From positions 1 to 64,000 of the forward strand of contig NZ_FOTE01000008.1 in assembly GCF_900114475.1 (NCBI RefSeq): a stretch of DNA of 64,000 bases. Reading direction: 5' to 3'. A program made the position numbers and the translations under genes. Below the pieces are notes generated by a model that made no database searches, was not told the DNA's origin, and was given only the letters and a program-made list of their open reading frames with translations. The DNA is from Paenibacillus sp. 1_12 (GTDB taxonomy: Bacteria > Bacillota > Bacilli > Paenibacillales > NBRC-103111). Below, in pieces: positions 8,761 to 16,931 of the stretch (its first letter is position 1; every line of letters begins with the position of its first letter).

Positions 8761-9162
8761 TTACGTACGTGTAAATTGGACTAGCACATTACGTTGACGA
8801 GGACCATCAAATTCGCAAAAATAAATACCTTGCCAACGACCCAGAATCAGACGGCCGCCCGCGACAAGCACGGTTTGTGAAGAGCCTACAGTGATTGCCT
8901 TGAGATGCGCAGCCGTATTGCCTTCGGCATGGTGGTACTGGGGATGCTCCCACGGATAGACCTCATTAAGACGCATGAGCACGTCTCTTTTTACATCAGG
9001 ATCGGCGTTTTCATTAATCGTAATGCCTGCGGTGGTATGAGGGCAATAAATGATAGCGGTACCATCCTCTATCGCCTCTTGCTTTAAGAGCTTGACTATG
9101 TGTGTAGTCATCTCGATTATTTCGTCGCGGTGATTCGTTTGAAGATGTAAGGTATGAATCAA
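8761..9162 (-). CDS. YjbQ / UPF0047 family protein
   Basis: A 133-residue single-domain protein of the YjbQ (UPF0047) family. Members have been reported to show weak thiamine-phosphate synthase activity, and the true role is uncertain. The conserved core is evident: HTTAGITINENADPDVKRD, the YHHAEGNTAAHLKA histidine segment, and GTWQ-type GRWQGIYFCEFDGPRQR near the C-terminus. It starts with TTG at 9162, preceded at 7 bases by AAGGAGG. It is convergent with the TetR gene, with a weak inverted repeat (GGACAGC...GCTGTC) in the 96 bp between them. Confidence 0.88.
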   Translation of the reverse strand: MIHTLHLQTNHRDEIIEMTTHIVKLLKQEAIEDGTAIIYCPHTTAGITINENADPDVKRDVLMRLNEVYPWEHPQYHHAEGNTAAHLKAITVGSSQTVLVAGGRLILGRWQGIYFCEFDGPRQRNVLVQFTRT

Positions 9163-9316
9163 ACAATCTCCTCCTTGTTAGCCTTTGTCATGCGTGTTCA
9201 ATTTCCATTATAAACGATCCTCGGTATCATCACAAAACGTGGTATAATAAACGAATGACTACAAGAGGACAGGTTAGCCTACTGGTGAGCTAAGTCGGGA
9301 AAGGGTGACAAGAGCT

Positions 9317-9541
9317 ATGGATTTAACGGAAAATACGTTGGCAAACACGGAAATCATGATGGAGGAAATTAAAAGAAAGCTGCGAATGGCAACAGGAGCT
9401 GCATTGAAAGCATCCTCATTGAACGACAATCAATATGAGGATTTAAAGGACCTGTACGAAATGGTAGCTGCTAAATCGCAATTCAGCATTAGTGAAATCG
9501 AAGCGATAACCGTCGAATTAGGCCGTTTGCGTAAGGCGTAG
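9317..9541 (+). CDS. DUF1128 family protein (YfkK-like)
   Basis: Short (74 aa) soluble helical protein of the DUF1128/YfkK family found in Bacillales; function unknown. Recognisable are the central EEIKRKLRMATGAALKAS and YEDLKDLYEMVAAKSQFSIS segments. The ATG at 9317 is preferred because AAGGGTG (9301-9307) lies 9 bases upstream; an in-frame GTG at 9305 would overlap that site. A good -10 box, TATAAT, is at 9243-9248, with no clear -35. Confidence 0.82.
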   Translation: MDLTENTLANTEIMMEEIKRKLRMATGAALKASSLNDNQYEDLKDLYEMVAAKSQFSISEIEAITVELGRLRKA

Positions 9542-9653
9542 GGGGACAGCTGTACAAGCAAGTGGGTGTTGACTTCCATACTCTATAGCGTAGCCTGAGA
9601 CGCGGTAAAGCCGTGCAAACTCGGGTATGGCCAAAGAATGGAGGTAGATGCAC

Positions 9654-9953
9654 ATGCGTCCAACGATTCTCAAGAAGGATGTTCAAAAGCTTCTGGGCAA
9701 GAACATCTACGCAATCAAAAAAGACGGTACAGCCGTAAGCGGCAAGCTGGTCCGCATTAGCGGAAACCATTTGATCGTGGCTCCGAAAAAAGGCAAGCAA
9801 GCAAGAGTTTCGGCGTTAATACCACTTGTATTATTCGATTTGTTAGCTGTCGGTACGGCCCCTTTTGCAGGTTATGGTGGTTATGGTGGTTACGGCGGCT
9901 ACGGGGGGTATGGGGGAGGGTACGGGTACGGAGGCAATCCTTTTTTCTTCTAA
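9654..9953 (+). CDS. Small basic protein with YGG-repeat tail
   Basis: No function recognised. Residues 1-50 are basic and beta-rich (KKDVQKLLGKNIYAIKKDG, GKLVRISGNHLIVAPKKGK), reminiscent of small Sm/SH3-like barrels. A hydrophobic stretch (ALIPLVLFDLLAVGTAPF) follows. The last ~30 residues are a Gly-Tyr tract of repeated GGY units ending in NPFFF. The ATG at 9654 is chosen because GGAGG (9640-9644) lies 9 bases upstream; the ATG at 9648 is only 3 bases from it. Gly/Tyr-rich tails of this kind occur in spore-coat and surface proteins of Bacillales, but that is only an analogy. It has its own terminator. Confidence 0.75.
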   Translation: MRPTILKKDVQKLLGKNIYAIKKDGTAVSGKLVRISGNHLIVAPKKGKQARVSALIPLVLFDLLAVGTAPFAGYGGYGGYGGYGGYGGGYGYGGNPFFF

Positions 9954-9967
9954 AATTATTGAATAGG

Positions 9968-10004
9968 CCTGGCGGCCTCCATATGGAGGCAACCAGGTTT
10001 TTTT
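9968..10004 (+). terminator. Terminator of the YGG-tail gene
   Basis: CCTGG and CCTCCAT pair with ATGGAGG and CCAGG, followed by seven T at 9998-10004. Confidence 0.85.
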
Positions 10005-10021
10005 ATGAATACCTGCCAGAA

Positions 10022-10050
10022 CAAAAATAAGAACCCATCATTATGGGCTC
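10022..10050 (-). terminator. Terminator of the RluA-family gene
   Basis: On the minus strand GAGCCCAT pairs with ATGGGTTC around a 4-nt loop and is followed by TTATTTTTG. It lies just after the stop at 10065. Confidence 0.75.
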
Positions 10051-10064
10051 ATTAGTTAACACTA

Positions 10065-11081
10065 TTAGTTGTTATGGGGAGAGGGGCGGAAAGGGTGCAT
10101 GAACATTTTAGGAATCGCTGTTTCAAAACGAAGCAGCTCCCCCTTGGTCGGGTGTATAAAAGCTAAAACACGTGCATGCAAACCGAGTCGGCTGATGATT
10201 TTGGATTTGGAACCGTACTTTTTATCACCGACAACCGGATGCCCGATGTCCTCCATATGAACACGGATCTGATTTTTACGGCCTGTTTCCAGATGAATAT
10301 CCAATAAAGAAAAGTTACCGTTGGTCTGGATTAATCGGTAATGGGTTATGGCCTGTTGTCCGTCATTGGGGTATTGGCTGGAGTACATCTTAAGCGTGCT
10401 GCTTTCTTTGAGCCATGAAGTAATCGTGCCTTCAATTTTTCGAACTTTGCCCTCCACCAGAGCTGTGTAAGAACGCTCCTTGACCATATCCTGCCAAGCA
10501 TTTTGCAAGGTTTGCTGAACCTTCTCGCTCTTCGCGAATACCATCACGCCTGAAGTATCCCGATCCAGTCGGTGAACGATGAAGATCCGGTTGCGCGGAT
10601 TTTCCTCACGAACATGCATGGTAAGCTGGCGATAGGCTGTGACCTCGTCCTCTCTGTGTGTCGCGGAAACCGACAGAATCCCGGAATCCTTGTTAATGAC
10701 AATGAGATCTTCATCCTCATGCAAAATGGTGAGTCCCAATATAGGCGAAGCCTGTGCGGATTTATCTTTACTAATACTTACGATGTGCCCGGGCTTGAGT
10801 GCAAAATTGTAGGTGGTTAAGGTCCGATCATTTACGGATACTTGTCCACGGGCCAATAGGGATTTAACTGAATTACGTCCCATATGGGAGAGGTGCTCTA
10901 ATAGAAAAGTCAGCAGCTCTGCTGGCTCCGCAACCTTGAAGACGATAGGCTTGGATGGGCCCTTATGTGAAGCAGTCTGCTTTTTAGGGATATTTGATTG
11001 GTTAGCTGGACGGGGATTCCGACTTGCACTTCGATTAGCTTTGGGTGGTTTACTCATTTGGTTGTTGTCGCTCCGATTCAT
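10065..11081 (-). CDS. RluA-family RNA pseudouridine synthase
   Basis: Converts specific uridines of rRNA or tRNA to pseudouridine. Order: a ~45-residue low-complexity basic N-terminus (NQMSKPPKANRSASRNPRPA...), an S4-type RNA-binding segment (~70-115, MGRNSVKSLLARGQVSVNDR), then the catalytic domain with HRLDRDTSGVMVFAKS holding the catalytic aspartate, and the C-terminal GRKNQIRVHMEDIGHPVVGDKKYG. At 338 residues it has the usual length of RluD-like enzymes; which site it modifies cannot be told. An internal ATG nine codons on is an alternative start, and neither has a strong ribosome binding site. It stands alone on the minus strand. Confidence 0.92.
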   Translation of the reverse strand: MNRSDNNQMSKPPKANRSASRNPRPANQSNIPKKQTASHKGPSKPIVFKVAEPAELLTFLLEHLSHMGRNSVKSLLARGQVSVNDRTLTTYNFALKPGHIVSISKDKSAQASPILGLTILHEDEDLIVINKDSGILSVSATHREDEVTAYRQLTMHVREENPRNRIFIVHRLDRDTSGVMVFAKSEKVQQTLQNAWQDMVKERSYTALVEGKVRKIEGTITSWLKESSTLKMYSSQYPNDGQQAITHYRLIQTNGNFSLLDIHLETGRKNQIRVHMEDIGHPVVGDKKYGSKSKIISRLGLHARVLAFIHPTKGELLRFETAIPKMFMHPFRPSPHNN

Positions 11082-11335
11082 TGGTTTATTCCGTTTATTC
11101 CATTACTATACCATGTTCGGCAGGGCGGGAGAAGGCATCTGCATAGTTGTATCATTTTTTGACATAATGCACGCTCTCTATGCATAGAATAAACTTTACC
11201 GGGAATCATAGAGATAGATGGAAAGCGGTAAAAGAAATTTAAGTTAACAGAGTGTTCACACTAAGTTAATACTGTCTTCATCTTGGTAGCTTAAACTTAG
11301 TACGTAGACAACAGCATGAAACAGGAGGGAAATTA

Positions 11336-11566
11336 ATGATTTTATATCAAATGGCCAAAAGAATGGAGCAGAGAAAGCGACTCCAGCATACGATTGAGCA
11401 ATCCGAGGGCATTATGGCTGAACAGCTTGTAACGCAAAAAGAGCAGGTTGAAGCTCAGCTAATCACGCAGGCGAACTACTGGGCAGAAGAAGGCAATGAC
11501 GAGTTCATGTTAAGCGCGATGGTTCCTGAGGTTGGCGGCATTCAAACAAATACAGCAGGCTTGTAG
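11336..11566 (+). CDS. Small uncharacterised hydrophilic protein
   Basis: A 76-residue protein that I do not recognise. It is mostly helical and charged, with a glutamine/glutamate-rich heptad-like centre (RMEQRKRLQHTIEQSEGIMA) and a looser C-terminus. It has no signal peptide, membrane span or cysteines. The case for a real gene rests on a near-perfect CAGGAGGG 8 bases before the ATG and a strong terminator right after the stop (11569-11611). A 254-bp gap separates it from the RluA gene. Codon use is like its neighbours. Confidence 0.7.
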   Translation: MILYQMAKRMEQRKRLQHTIEQSEGIMAEQLVTQKEQVEAQLITQANYWAEEGNDEFMLSAMVPEVGGIQTNTAGL

Positions 11567-11568
11567 CG

Positions 11569-11611
11569 AGAAATGGAATGTACCTTACGAGGTGTTCCAT
11601 TTCTTTTTTTT
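11569..11611 (+). terminator. Terminator of the 76-aa protein gene
   Basis: AGAAATGGAA (11569-11578) pairs perfectly with TTCCATTTCT (11595-11604), followed by a run of T. Confidence 0.88.
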
Positions 11612-11679
11612 GTGTTCAGCATCTTTTCCGTGTAAAATAGGGTTGCATGAATCCTGTAAAGTAAAAGAGGTTATTTCGC

Positions 11680-13443
11680 ATGAAAATCGTATTATCGACA
11701 CTTAACGCCAAATTCATCCATACATCGCTTGCCCTCCGGTATTTAAAAGCTTTTTGCGGAGACGATTTTAACATAGACATTACGGAGTATACGATCAAAG
11801 ATCCGGCGATGAATATTGTCTCGGATTTATTTCAACGTCAGCCTGATGTGGTCGGCTTCTCCTGTTATATCTGGAATATCGAAGAAACAATTACCGTGAT
11901 CAGTATGCTGAAGAAGATTAATCCTCAGCTTATTATTATTTTGGGTGGTCCTGAAGTCTCTTATGATACGGATTATTGGATGGAGAGATTGCCACAGGTA
12001 GATTATATCGTAATGGGTGAGGGTGAAGAAACCTTTCATCATTTGCTGAAGGAAATTAGCGGAGATCGTGCCTTCTATAGTGTGTTTGGAACGGCTTATC
12101 GCAAAGAGGGAAGAGTGCTGATCAATCCGCCGCGCCCAAAGCTAAAGCTGGATGATATCCCGTCACCGCACCGATTTGCCGAAGATATTCCTAGCTTGGC
12201 GAATCGTGTCGTTTATTTTGAAACCAGCCGCGGCTGCCCGTTCAGCTGCCAGTTTTGCTTATCCTCGATTGAAGTAGGCGTTCGTTATTTTGACATCGAC
12301 CGGACCAAAAGCGACATTCTGTATTTGATTGCATCTGGTGCGAAGCTGATTAAATTCGTCGATAGAACCTTTAATATCAAACGCGATTATGCGATGGACA
12401 TCTTTGAATTTCTTATTAACAACCATCAGGGCTGTGTGTTCCAATTTGAGATTACAGCGGACATTATGCGGCCAGAGGTATTGGAATATTTGGCGCAAAA
12501 TGCACCGCCGGGTGTGTTCCGTTTTGAAATTGGCGTACAGTCCACGAATGATTTGACCAATGGGCTTGTGAAGCGGCGACAAAATTTTGCTAAGCTGTCT
12601 CGAACGGTGACAATGGTTAAGGAAAGCGGCAAGATCGATCAGCATCTGGACTTGATAGCCGGCTTGCCTGAGGAGAATTATAATTCCTTTCGCAAAACAT
12701 TTAACGATGTGTTTGAACTCGGACCTGAGGAGCTACAGCTCGGATTTTTGAAAATGCTTCGGGGTACAGGCATGCGTGCCGATGCCGAAAAGTACGGTTA
12801 TATGTATATGGATAACGCACCTTATGAAATTCTTGGCAACGATATTTTGCCATTCTCCGATCTCGTTCGGATTAAACGGGTTGAGGATGTGCTTGAAAAA
12901 TATTGGAACTCCCACCGTCTGGATCATACCGTGAACTATTTAATCCGGGAGCAGTTCCCGTCGGCATTTGATTTCTTCCAGCAGTTTGGCGACTATTGGG
13001 AATCCAGGGGCTGGCAAAAAATCGGCCACCAGCTGGAGGATTTGTTTACCCGTCTGCGTGCGTTCCTGATTCATCGGGGAACCCAGCGGATGGATGTCAT
13101 AGAGGGGTTAATGAAGCTGGATTATTTCCTCAACCACAAGTACAAGCCTCGTAAAATTTGGTGGGAATTCACACTAAACAAAGCAGCGCAAAGTGATTAC
13201 TTACGTCAGCTTGTCCTTAATCCGGAAGCTGTTTCCGATGCTTATGCGGCGCTTGGTATAGGGGAAAAGGACATTCATAAGCATGTGATGATCGAGGTGC
13301 TTCCGTTCCGACTGGATACGTATCTGGAAACAGGCGAGCTTATCACTGATGCCGAGCAGCTGCTCATCATTTATTTCCCGCCGGATACTTCAACTCGTGC
13401 GATGCACTTTACGTTATCGCTAGCATCGGCGCAAGCGATGTAA
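11680..13443 (+). CDS. B12-binding domain radical SAM protein (DUF4080 type)
   Basis: Class B radical SAM enzyme of 587 residues: an N-terminal cobalamin-binding Rossmann domain (~1-135, with IIILGGPEVSYD and VMGEGEETFHHLL), a radical SAM barrel (~165-380) with the [4Fe-4S] motif CPFSCQFCLSS, and a long C-terminal DUF4080 region. Such proteins usually catalyse methylations or rearrangements at unactivated carbons; the substrate of this widespread Bacillota family is not known. AGAGG lies about 9 bases before the ATG. The gene is monocistronic with a terminator at 13493-13571. Confidence 0.88.
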   Translation: MKIVLSTLNAKFIHTSLALRYLKAFCGDDFNIDITEYTIKDPAMNIVSDLFQRQPDVVGFSCYIWNIEETITVISMLKKINPQLIIILGGPEVSYDTDYWMERLPQVDYIVMGEGEETFHHLLKEISGDRAFYSVFGTAYRKEGRVLINPPRPKLKLDDIPSPHRFAEDIPSLANRVVYFETSRGCPFSCQFCLSSIEVGVRYFDIDRTKSDILYLIASGAKLIKFVDRTFNIKRDYAMDIFEFLINNHQGCVFQFEITADIMRPEVLEYLAQNAPPGVFRFEIGVQSTNDLTNGLVKRRQNFAKLSRTVTMVKESGKIDQHLDLIAGLPEENYNSFRKTFNDVFELGPEELQLGFLKMLRGTGMRADAEKYGYMYMDNAPYEILGNDILPFSDLVRIKRVEDVLEKYWNSHRLDHTVNYLIREQFPSAFDFFQQFGDYWESRGWQKIGHQLEDLFTRLRAFLIHRGTQRMDVIEGLMKLDYFLNHKYKPRKIWWEFTLNKAAQSDYLRQLVLNPEAVSDAYAALGIGEKDIHKHVMIEVLPFRLDTYLETGELITDAEQLLIIYFPPDTSTRAMHFTLSLASAQAM

Positions 13444-13492
13444 GCAGGAATCCGTTATTTATAACCAATACGACCAATACGATCAATAAAAG

Positions 13493-13571
13493 GCAGTCAA
13501 AACTAGCAAGTGCAGTGAAGAACGAACGCAGCGTGACTTCTTCACCGGACTTCAGGTTCAGACTGCTTTTT
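13493..13571 (+). terminator. Nested terminator after the B12-radical SAM gene
   Basis: The outer stem GCAGTC (13493-13498) pairs with GACTGC (13561-13566), followed by TTTTT. Inside it a second perfect 7-bp stem, TGAAGAA/TTCTTCA, forms. The NUDIX gene ends at 13578 on the other strand. Confidence 0.7.
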
Positions 13572-13577
13572 GCGTTG

Positions 13578-14195
13578 TTATTCCAATATCGCAAGCAGAT
13601 TGGGATTGGTTAGAAATTCAAACATCAGTTTAATTTGGGACTCCGTATTTCTATCAGTAGAAAGGTTCGGCAGCTGATTTTTGGGGAAAAAATCGATGCC
13701 AGTCGTTTCTATTCCGGTCGTTGGAGCTCCTCCAACGATCTCGCACCGAATAAAGATTTTATAATAATGGTAAGGCTGAGGAGGATGCGGATGTTTGGTG
13801 CTGTCAAAGATAGCTAGCAATTTCGTAGTCTTCACCTCATATCCAGACTCTTCCTTTATTTCCTTTATCACATTTTCAGAGGGCGATAGTCCTATATCGC
13901 AAAAACCACCGGGTAACGACCATCTATCATTATTGCTTTCCTTTACCATTAAAATTTGCTCATCTTTAAAGACGACTCCGCGAACATCTGCTTTTGGTGT
14001 TTGAAAGCCAGTTTCATTCGTAAATAAGTCGTTGATTTTTTCCATATGTAGTCCAGTATAGGCTTGCATAATTTCTGCACTAATATTTCGCAGCTCGGTG
14101 AACCGTTCAAGATCAAAGGGATCTTTTGAAAAGGTTAATCCCGCTTGAGACAAAAATTGTATTCTTTTTGCCCAATCCAGCCATTGTAAGCTCAT
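13578..14195 (-). CDS. NUDIX hydrolase with N-terminal helical domain
   Basis: Hydrolase of nucleoside diphosphates linked to another moiety; the substrate is not readable. Residues ~1-60 are the helical N-terminal domain (WLDWAKRIQFLSQAGLTFSK) found in a Bacillota NUDIX subgroup. The NUDIX fold follows (~65-200) with the box GGFCDIGLSPSENVIKEIKE then ESGYE. The first box glutamate is replaced by Leu (GLSPSE), as in other members of this subgroup. The ATG at 14195 is preferred since GAGGTG lies 6 bases upstream; the GTG at 14204 would sit on that site. It stands alone on the minus strand. Confidence 0.88.
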   Translation of the reverse strand: MSLQWLDWAKRIQFLSQAGLTFSKDPFDLERFTELRNISAEIMQAYTGLHMEKINDLFTNETGFQTPKADVRGVVFKDEQILMVKESNNDRWSLPGGFCDIGLSPSENVIKEIKEESGYEVKTTKLLAIFDSTKHPHPPQPYHYYKIFIRCEIVGGAPTTGIETTGIDFFPKNQLPNLSTDRNTESQIKLMFEFLTNPNLLAILE

Positions 14196-14300
14196 TATAT
14201 ACACCTCACATTATCCCATAATGTAGTAATGCCTTCTAAAAGACAAATAAAAGATCATAATTCAGAATAACGAAATTTGTTAAACCGTATATAACCAAGG

Positions 14301-14347
14301 CAAATAAACATCTGAAAGCCATGTACAAGAGGCCATTCAGATGTTTT
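14301..14347 (-). terminator. Terminator of manA
   Basis: On the minus strand ACATCTGAA pairs with TTCAGATGT and is followed by TTATTTG. The inner bases GGCC/GGCT extend the stem. Confidence 0.75.
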
Positions 14348-14373
14348 GTTTGTTTTGAATACATAAATATGAA

Positions 14374-15342
14374 TTAAGGCAGGTAGCTTCTTAGAACCGT
14401 CATGGATCCCGTAAGCGTATATTCGCCTAAGCTGGCAGGTATCAGATAACATTCACCCGGTTTAACTGGCTGCTGCTCCTCCTCGCCCCATTGGATCGTT
14501 CCCGTTCCTTCGCAGATCACGTGAATGATGAAGCTTTCTGGAGTGGTTTGCAGCTTCCATGATTGTTCAACCTTGCCCTTCTCCGTAATGAAAAATGGGG
14601 ATTGAGCCAAGGTCAGCCATTGATTGGACGATTCCAAAGCGGTTTTCATAAAAGTAGCTCCAGAATTTGTATAAGCAATGACATTCAAGGAGTCCTCGAT
14701 ATGCAAGTCACGAGGCTTGCCGTCCAGACCCAAACGATTGTAATCATACAAGCGGTACGTGCTGTCGGAATTTTGCTGAATTTCTGCGACTAATACGCCT
14801 GCACCCAACGCATGTACAGTACCTGATGGAATGTAGAAGGAATCGCCGGTTTCAACTGTAATTTCATTCAGGGCATCCATAATGCGGTTTTCGCTGATCG
14901 CTTGGGCCAACTGCTCACGGGTAACCCCTTCGTTCATGCCATAAATAATTTTGGCTCCTGGTTTTGCGTCCAAAATGTACCACATTTCCGTTTTGCCAAG
15001 CTCCCCTGGCGGCAGCCCTTGATAAGTATCGTTCGGATGAACCTGAACGGACAAGTCGTCCTGACAATCCAGCAGTTTAATCAACAGAGGGAACCGGCCG
15101 TTCTTCTCGGAAAATCCCTTACTGCCAAAAAAAGCCTGACCGTATTGTTCACGAACTTCATCCAGGCCTAGGCCTTTTAGAGGACCATTAATAACTTGGG
15201 TCGTGCCGTTGGGATGATCGCCAATTGCCCAAGCTTCTCCAATAGGGCCTTCCGGTAATGTTAATCCGAATTGCTCCAGTGCCCGGCCACCCCACACACG
15301 TTCTTTCAATTCCGGTTGAAATAATAAAGGATATGGTTTCAT
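14374..15342 (-). CDS. manA: Mannose-6-phosphate isomerase, class I
   Basis: Zinc enzyme interconverting mannose-6-phosphate and fructose-6-phosphate, supplying GDP-mannose synthesis (see manC at 24940) or mannose catabolism. The 322-residue Bacillus-type cupin enzyme shows LKERVWGGRALEQFGL near the start, zinc ligands in SVQVHPNDTYQ (~95-105) and KTEMWYIL, then VHALGAGVLVAEIQQNSDSTYR. The start is the ATG at 15342, with AGGA 7 bases upstream; the frame stays open above it but lacks a ribosome binding site. It follows mnmM on the same strand by 65 bp. Confidence 0.94.
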   Translation of the reverse strand: MKPYPLLFQPELKERVWGGRALEQFGLTLPEGPIGEAWAIGDHPNGTTQVINGPLKGLGLDEVREQYGQAFFGSKGFSEKNGRFPLLIKLLDCQDDLSVQVHPNDTYQGLPPGELGKTEMWYILDAKPGAKIIYGMNEGVTREQLAQAISENRIMDALNEITVETGDSFYIPSGTVHALGAGVLVAEIQQNSDSTYRLYDYNRLGLDGKPRDLHIEDSLNVIAYTNSGATFMKTALESSNQWLTLAQSPFFITEKGKVEQSWKLQTTPESFIIHVICEGTGTIQWGEEEQQPVKPGECYLIPASLGEYTLTGSMTVLRSYLP

Positions 15343-15407
15343 TTGGATTTCCTGCTTTCTCGCATGACTTCTGTTATATATGGATATGTAGCCTACCATG
15401 CATTATA

Positions 15408-15986
15408 TCAATCCAGCTTCAGCTTTTCTACCGCGACCAAATAGGGTGGATGGTTTCTTTGGTTCATGAAACGATACTCCAGCACCTGAAACTGTTTTTG
15501 CGGCAGCTGTTCCGCCCAGGAGCGAACGGCAGCAGCTTCTTCCTCGCCGCCTTGATGTCCCGTATAAAGCACGATTGTCAGGATGCCGCCTTTTCTTAAG
15601 GACGCCGCGGCAGCCTGCAGTGCGGGGATTGTAGCGGATGGTGCAGTAACTGCCTGATGATCGCCTCCAGGCAGATAACCGAGGTTGAACATAACCGCTC
15701 CAATCCTGCGCTGAGCTGCTTCTGGCACCCGGGATTCCAGCTCCGCATGACTGCACAAATGCAGCCGGACATGTGAATAGTCCGGCTGCTCCTGGTCTAA
15801 GCGTTGTTTAGTTGCGTTAATCGCTTGCTGTTGGATATCAAAGGCATGTACAGTGCCTTCATTGCCTACAAGCTTGGCGAGAAAAAGCGTGTCGCCCCCA
15901 TTGCCGGCGGTCGCATCGACTACCGTTTCTCCGGGTTGCACAAGCTGCTCGACCAGCTTGTGGGAATAGTTAAAAATAGATAACAA
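15408..15986 (-). CDS. mnmM: tRNA methyltransferase MnmM (YtqB)
   Basis: SAM-dependent methyltransferase of the YtqB family. The B. subtilis protein has been assigned the last step of mnm5s2U formation at the tRNA wobble position (nm5s2U to mnm5s2U). It is a compact 192-residue Rossmann methylase with the SAM loop VVDATAGNGGDTLFLA (~22-37), the acidic AFDIQ end of strand 2, and MFNLGYLPGGDH (catalytic NLGY). It begins with TTG at 15986 after GGAGG. In B. subtilis ytqA and ytqB are neighbours; here they lie 0.95 kb apart with a cytochrome gene between. Confidence 0.88.
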   Translation of the reverse strand: MLSIFNYSHKLVEQLVQPGETVVDATAGNGGDTLFLAKLVGNEGTVHAFDIQQQAINATKQRLDQEQPDYSHVRLHLCSHAELESRVPEAAQRRIGAVMFNLGYLPGGDHQAVTAPSATIPALQAAAASLRKGGILTIVLYTGHQGGEEEAAAVRSWAEQLPQKQFQVLEYRFMNQRNHPPYLVAVEKLKLD

Positions 15987-16006
15987 ACCTGACCCGCCTC
16001 CATGAA

Positions 16007-16777
16007 TTATTTTTTGCTGGCCAGCCAGCTTGCCAATGCTTCGACCTCATCGGTTTTGATCATATCTTTAAAGGCTGGCATTACCTTGCCGCCTCCATTG
16101 ATTTTGGCGATTAATTCATCCTTGCTTTTTTTAGCGCCTATGGCGGAAATATTGGGTCCCATACCACCCTGCAGTTGATCACCATGACAGGCCATACAGT
16201 TGTCCTTAAACAACGTTTCTGCTTTTGCCGCAGTAGCGACGACGACCGGTGCCTTCGTTTCCGCAGCAGGCTTAGAGGTCTCCGCAGGCGCAGGAGCTGG
16301 TGCAGGCGCCGCTTTGGGCTGCTCTTGCACGGGCTGAGCTTCGCTCTTCACAGCTGCACCGTTCTCCGGCTTCGCTGGTTCCTGAGCGGCTGGCTTGGCC
16401 TCTTGCGTTTGTGTCGCGGCTGGTTTGGCCGCTTCAGGTGTCGCTGCCTTCGGCTGCTCTTGTGCCGCAGCTGGTGCTGGCTTGGCTTCGACCGCCGGCG
16501 TGGCTGGCTTTGCAGACTCCGGCGTTGGTGCCGCGGGTACCTTCGGAACCTCAGGTGTGCCGCTTGCCGCTGCACTGCCTGTGCTTGCGCCGCTTGGCGT
16601 GCCGGCTGGCGGTTTAACCTCGGCCTCAGCCTTCGGCGGCGTTACAGCCGCGCTTGAGGTTGCTGCGCTCGGGGTAGAGCTTGCCTGCTGCTGTGCGGCA
16701 GGCTTGTTACTGCTGCAACCGCCAATAACCAATACGGCAAGCATACATGTCCAGACAAACAAGGTTCGTTTATTCAT
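16007..16777 (-). CDS. Membrane-anchored c-type cytochrome with long Ala/Pro linker
   Basis: Lipoprotein electron carrier on the outer face of the membrane. Residues 1-21 are a lipoprotein signal ending in the lipobox VIGGC (lipidated Cys21). About 150 residues of Ala/Pro/Glu/Lys-rich low-complexity spacer follow. The last ~75 residues are a small class I cytochrome c with CMACH heme attachment, GGMGPNISAIG, and the Met axial ligand in VMPAF. B. subtilis CccA/CccB carry a similar heme domain without so long a spacer. The ATG at 16777 is chosen because GAGGAG lies 8 bases upstream; the ATG at 16783 is only 2 bases from it. It is set between ytqA and mnmM, all on one strand. Confidence 0.9.
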   Translation of the reverse strand: MNKRTLFVWTCMLAVLVIGGCSSNKPAAQQQASSTPSAATSSAAVTPPKAEAEVKPPAGTPSGASTGSAAASGTPEVPKVPAAPTPESAKPATPAVEAKPAPAAAQEQPKAATPEAAKPAATQTQEAKPAAQEPAKPENGAAVKSEAQPVQEQPKAAPAPAPAPAETSKPAAETKAPVVVATAAKAETLFKDNCMACHGDQLQGGMGPNISAIGAKKSKDELIAKINGGGKVMPAFKDMIKTDEVEALASWLASKK

Positions 16778-16931
16778 CCACATTGCTCCTCACAAGTTAT
16801 TAAATTCATGTTCAGGTTGGAACCTGTAACCATAGTGCCTACTTACGTAACGTTCAGCAGGTGCTATTCGGTTCAACCTCACATGTAAATAATGCTAGGA
16901 GCAGGTGGATTTTATTTATAAATCACGTTTC

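Noticed and set aside
9542-9653. Cyclic-di-GMP riboswitch before the YGG-tail gene
   Set aside because: A GGTAAAGCC hairpin is present, but the conserved GEMM core elements are not in the right order. I keep it only as an unnamed structured leader.
13444-13577. Nested hairpins as a regulatory RNA
   Set aside because: Position after a stop codon and the T-run make an ordinary terminator the simpler reading.
16175-16829. Several long open frames opposite the cytochrome gene
   Set aside because: They are by-products of the GC-rich Ala/Pro coding repeat on the other strand: Arg/Leu/Cys-rich, without ribosome binding sites or domains.
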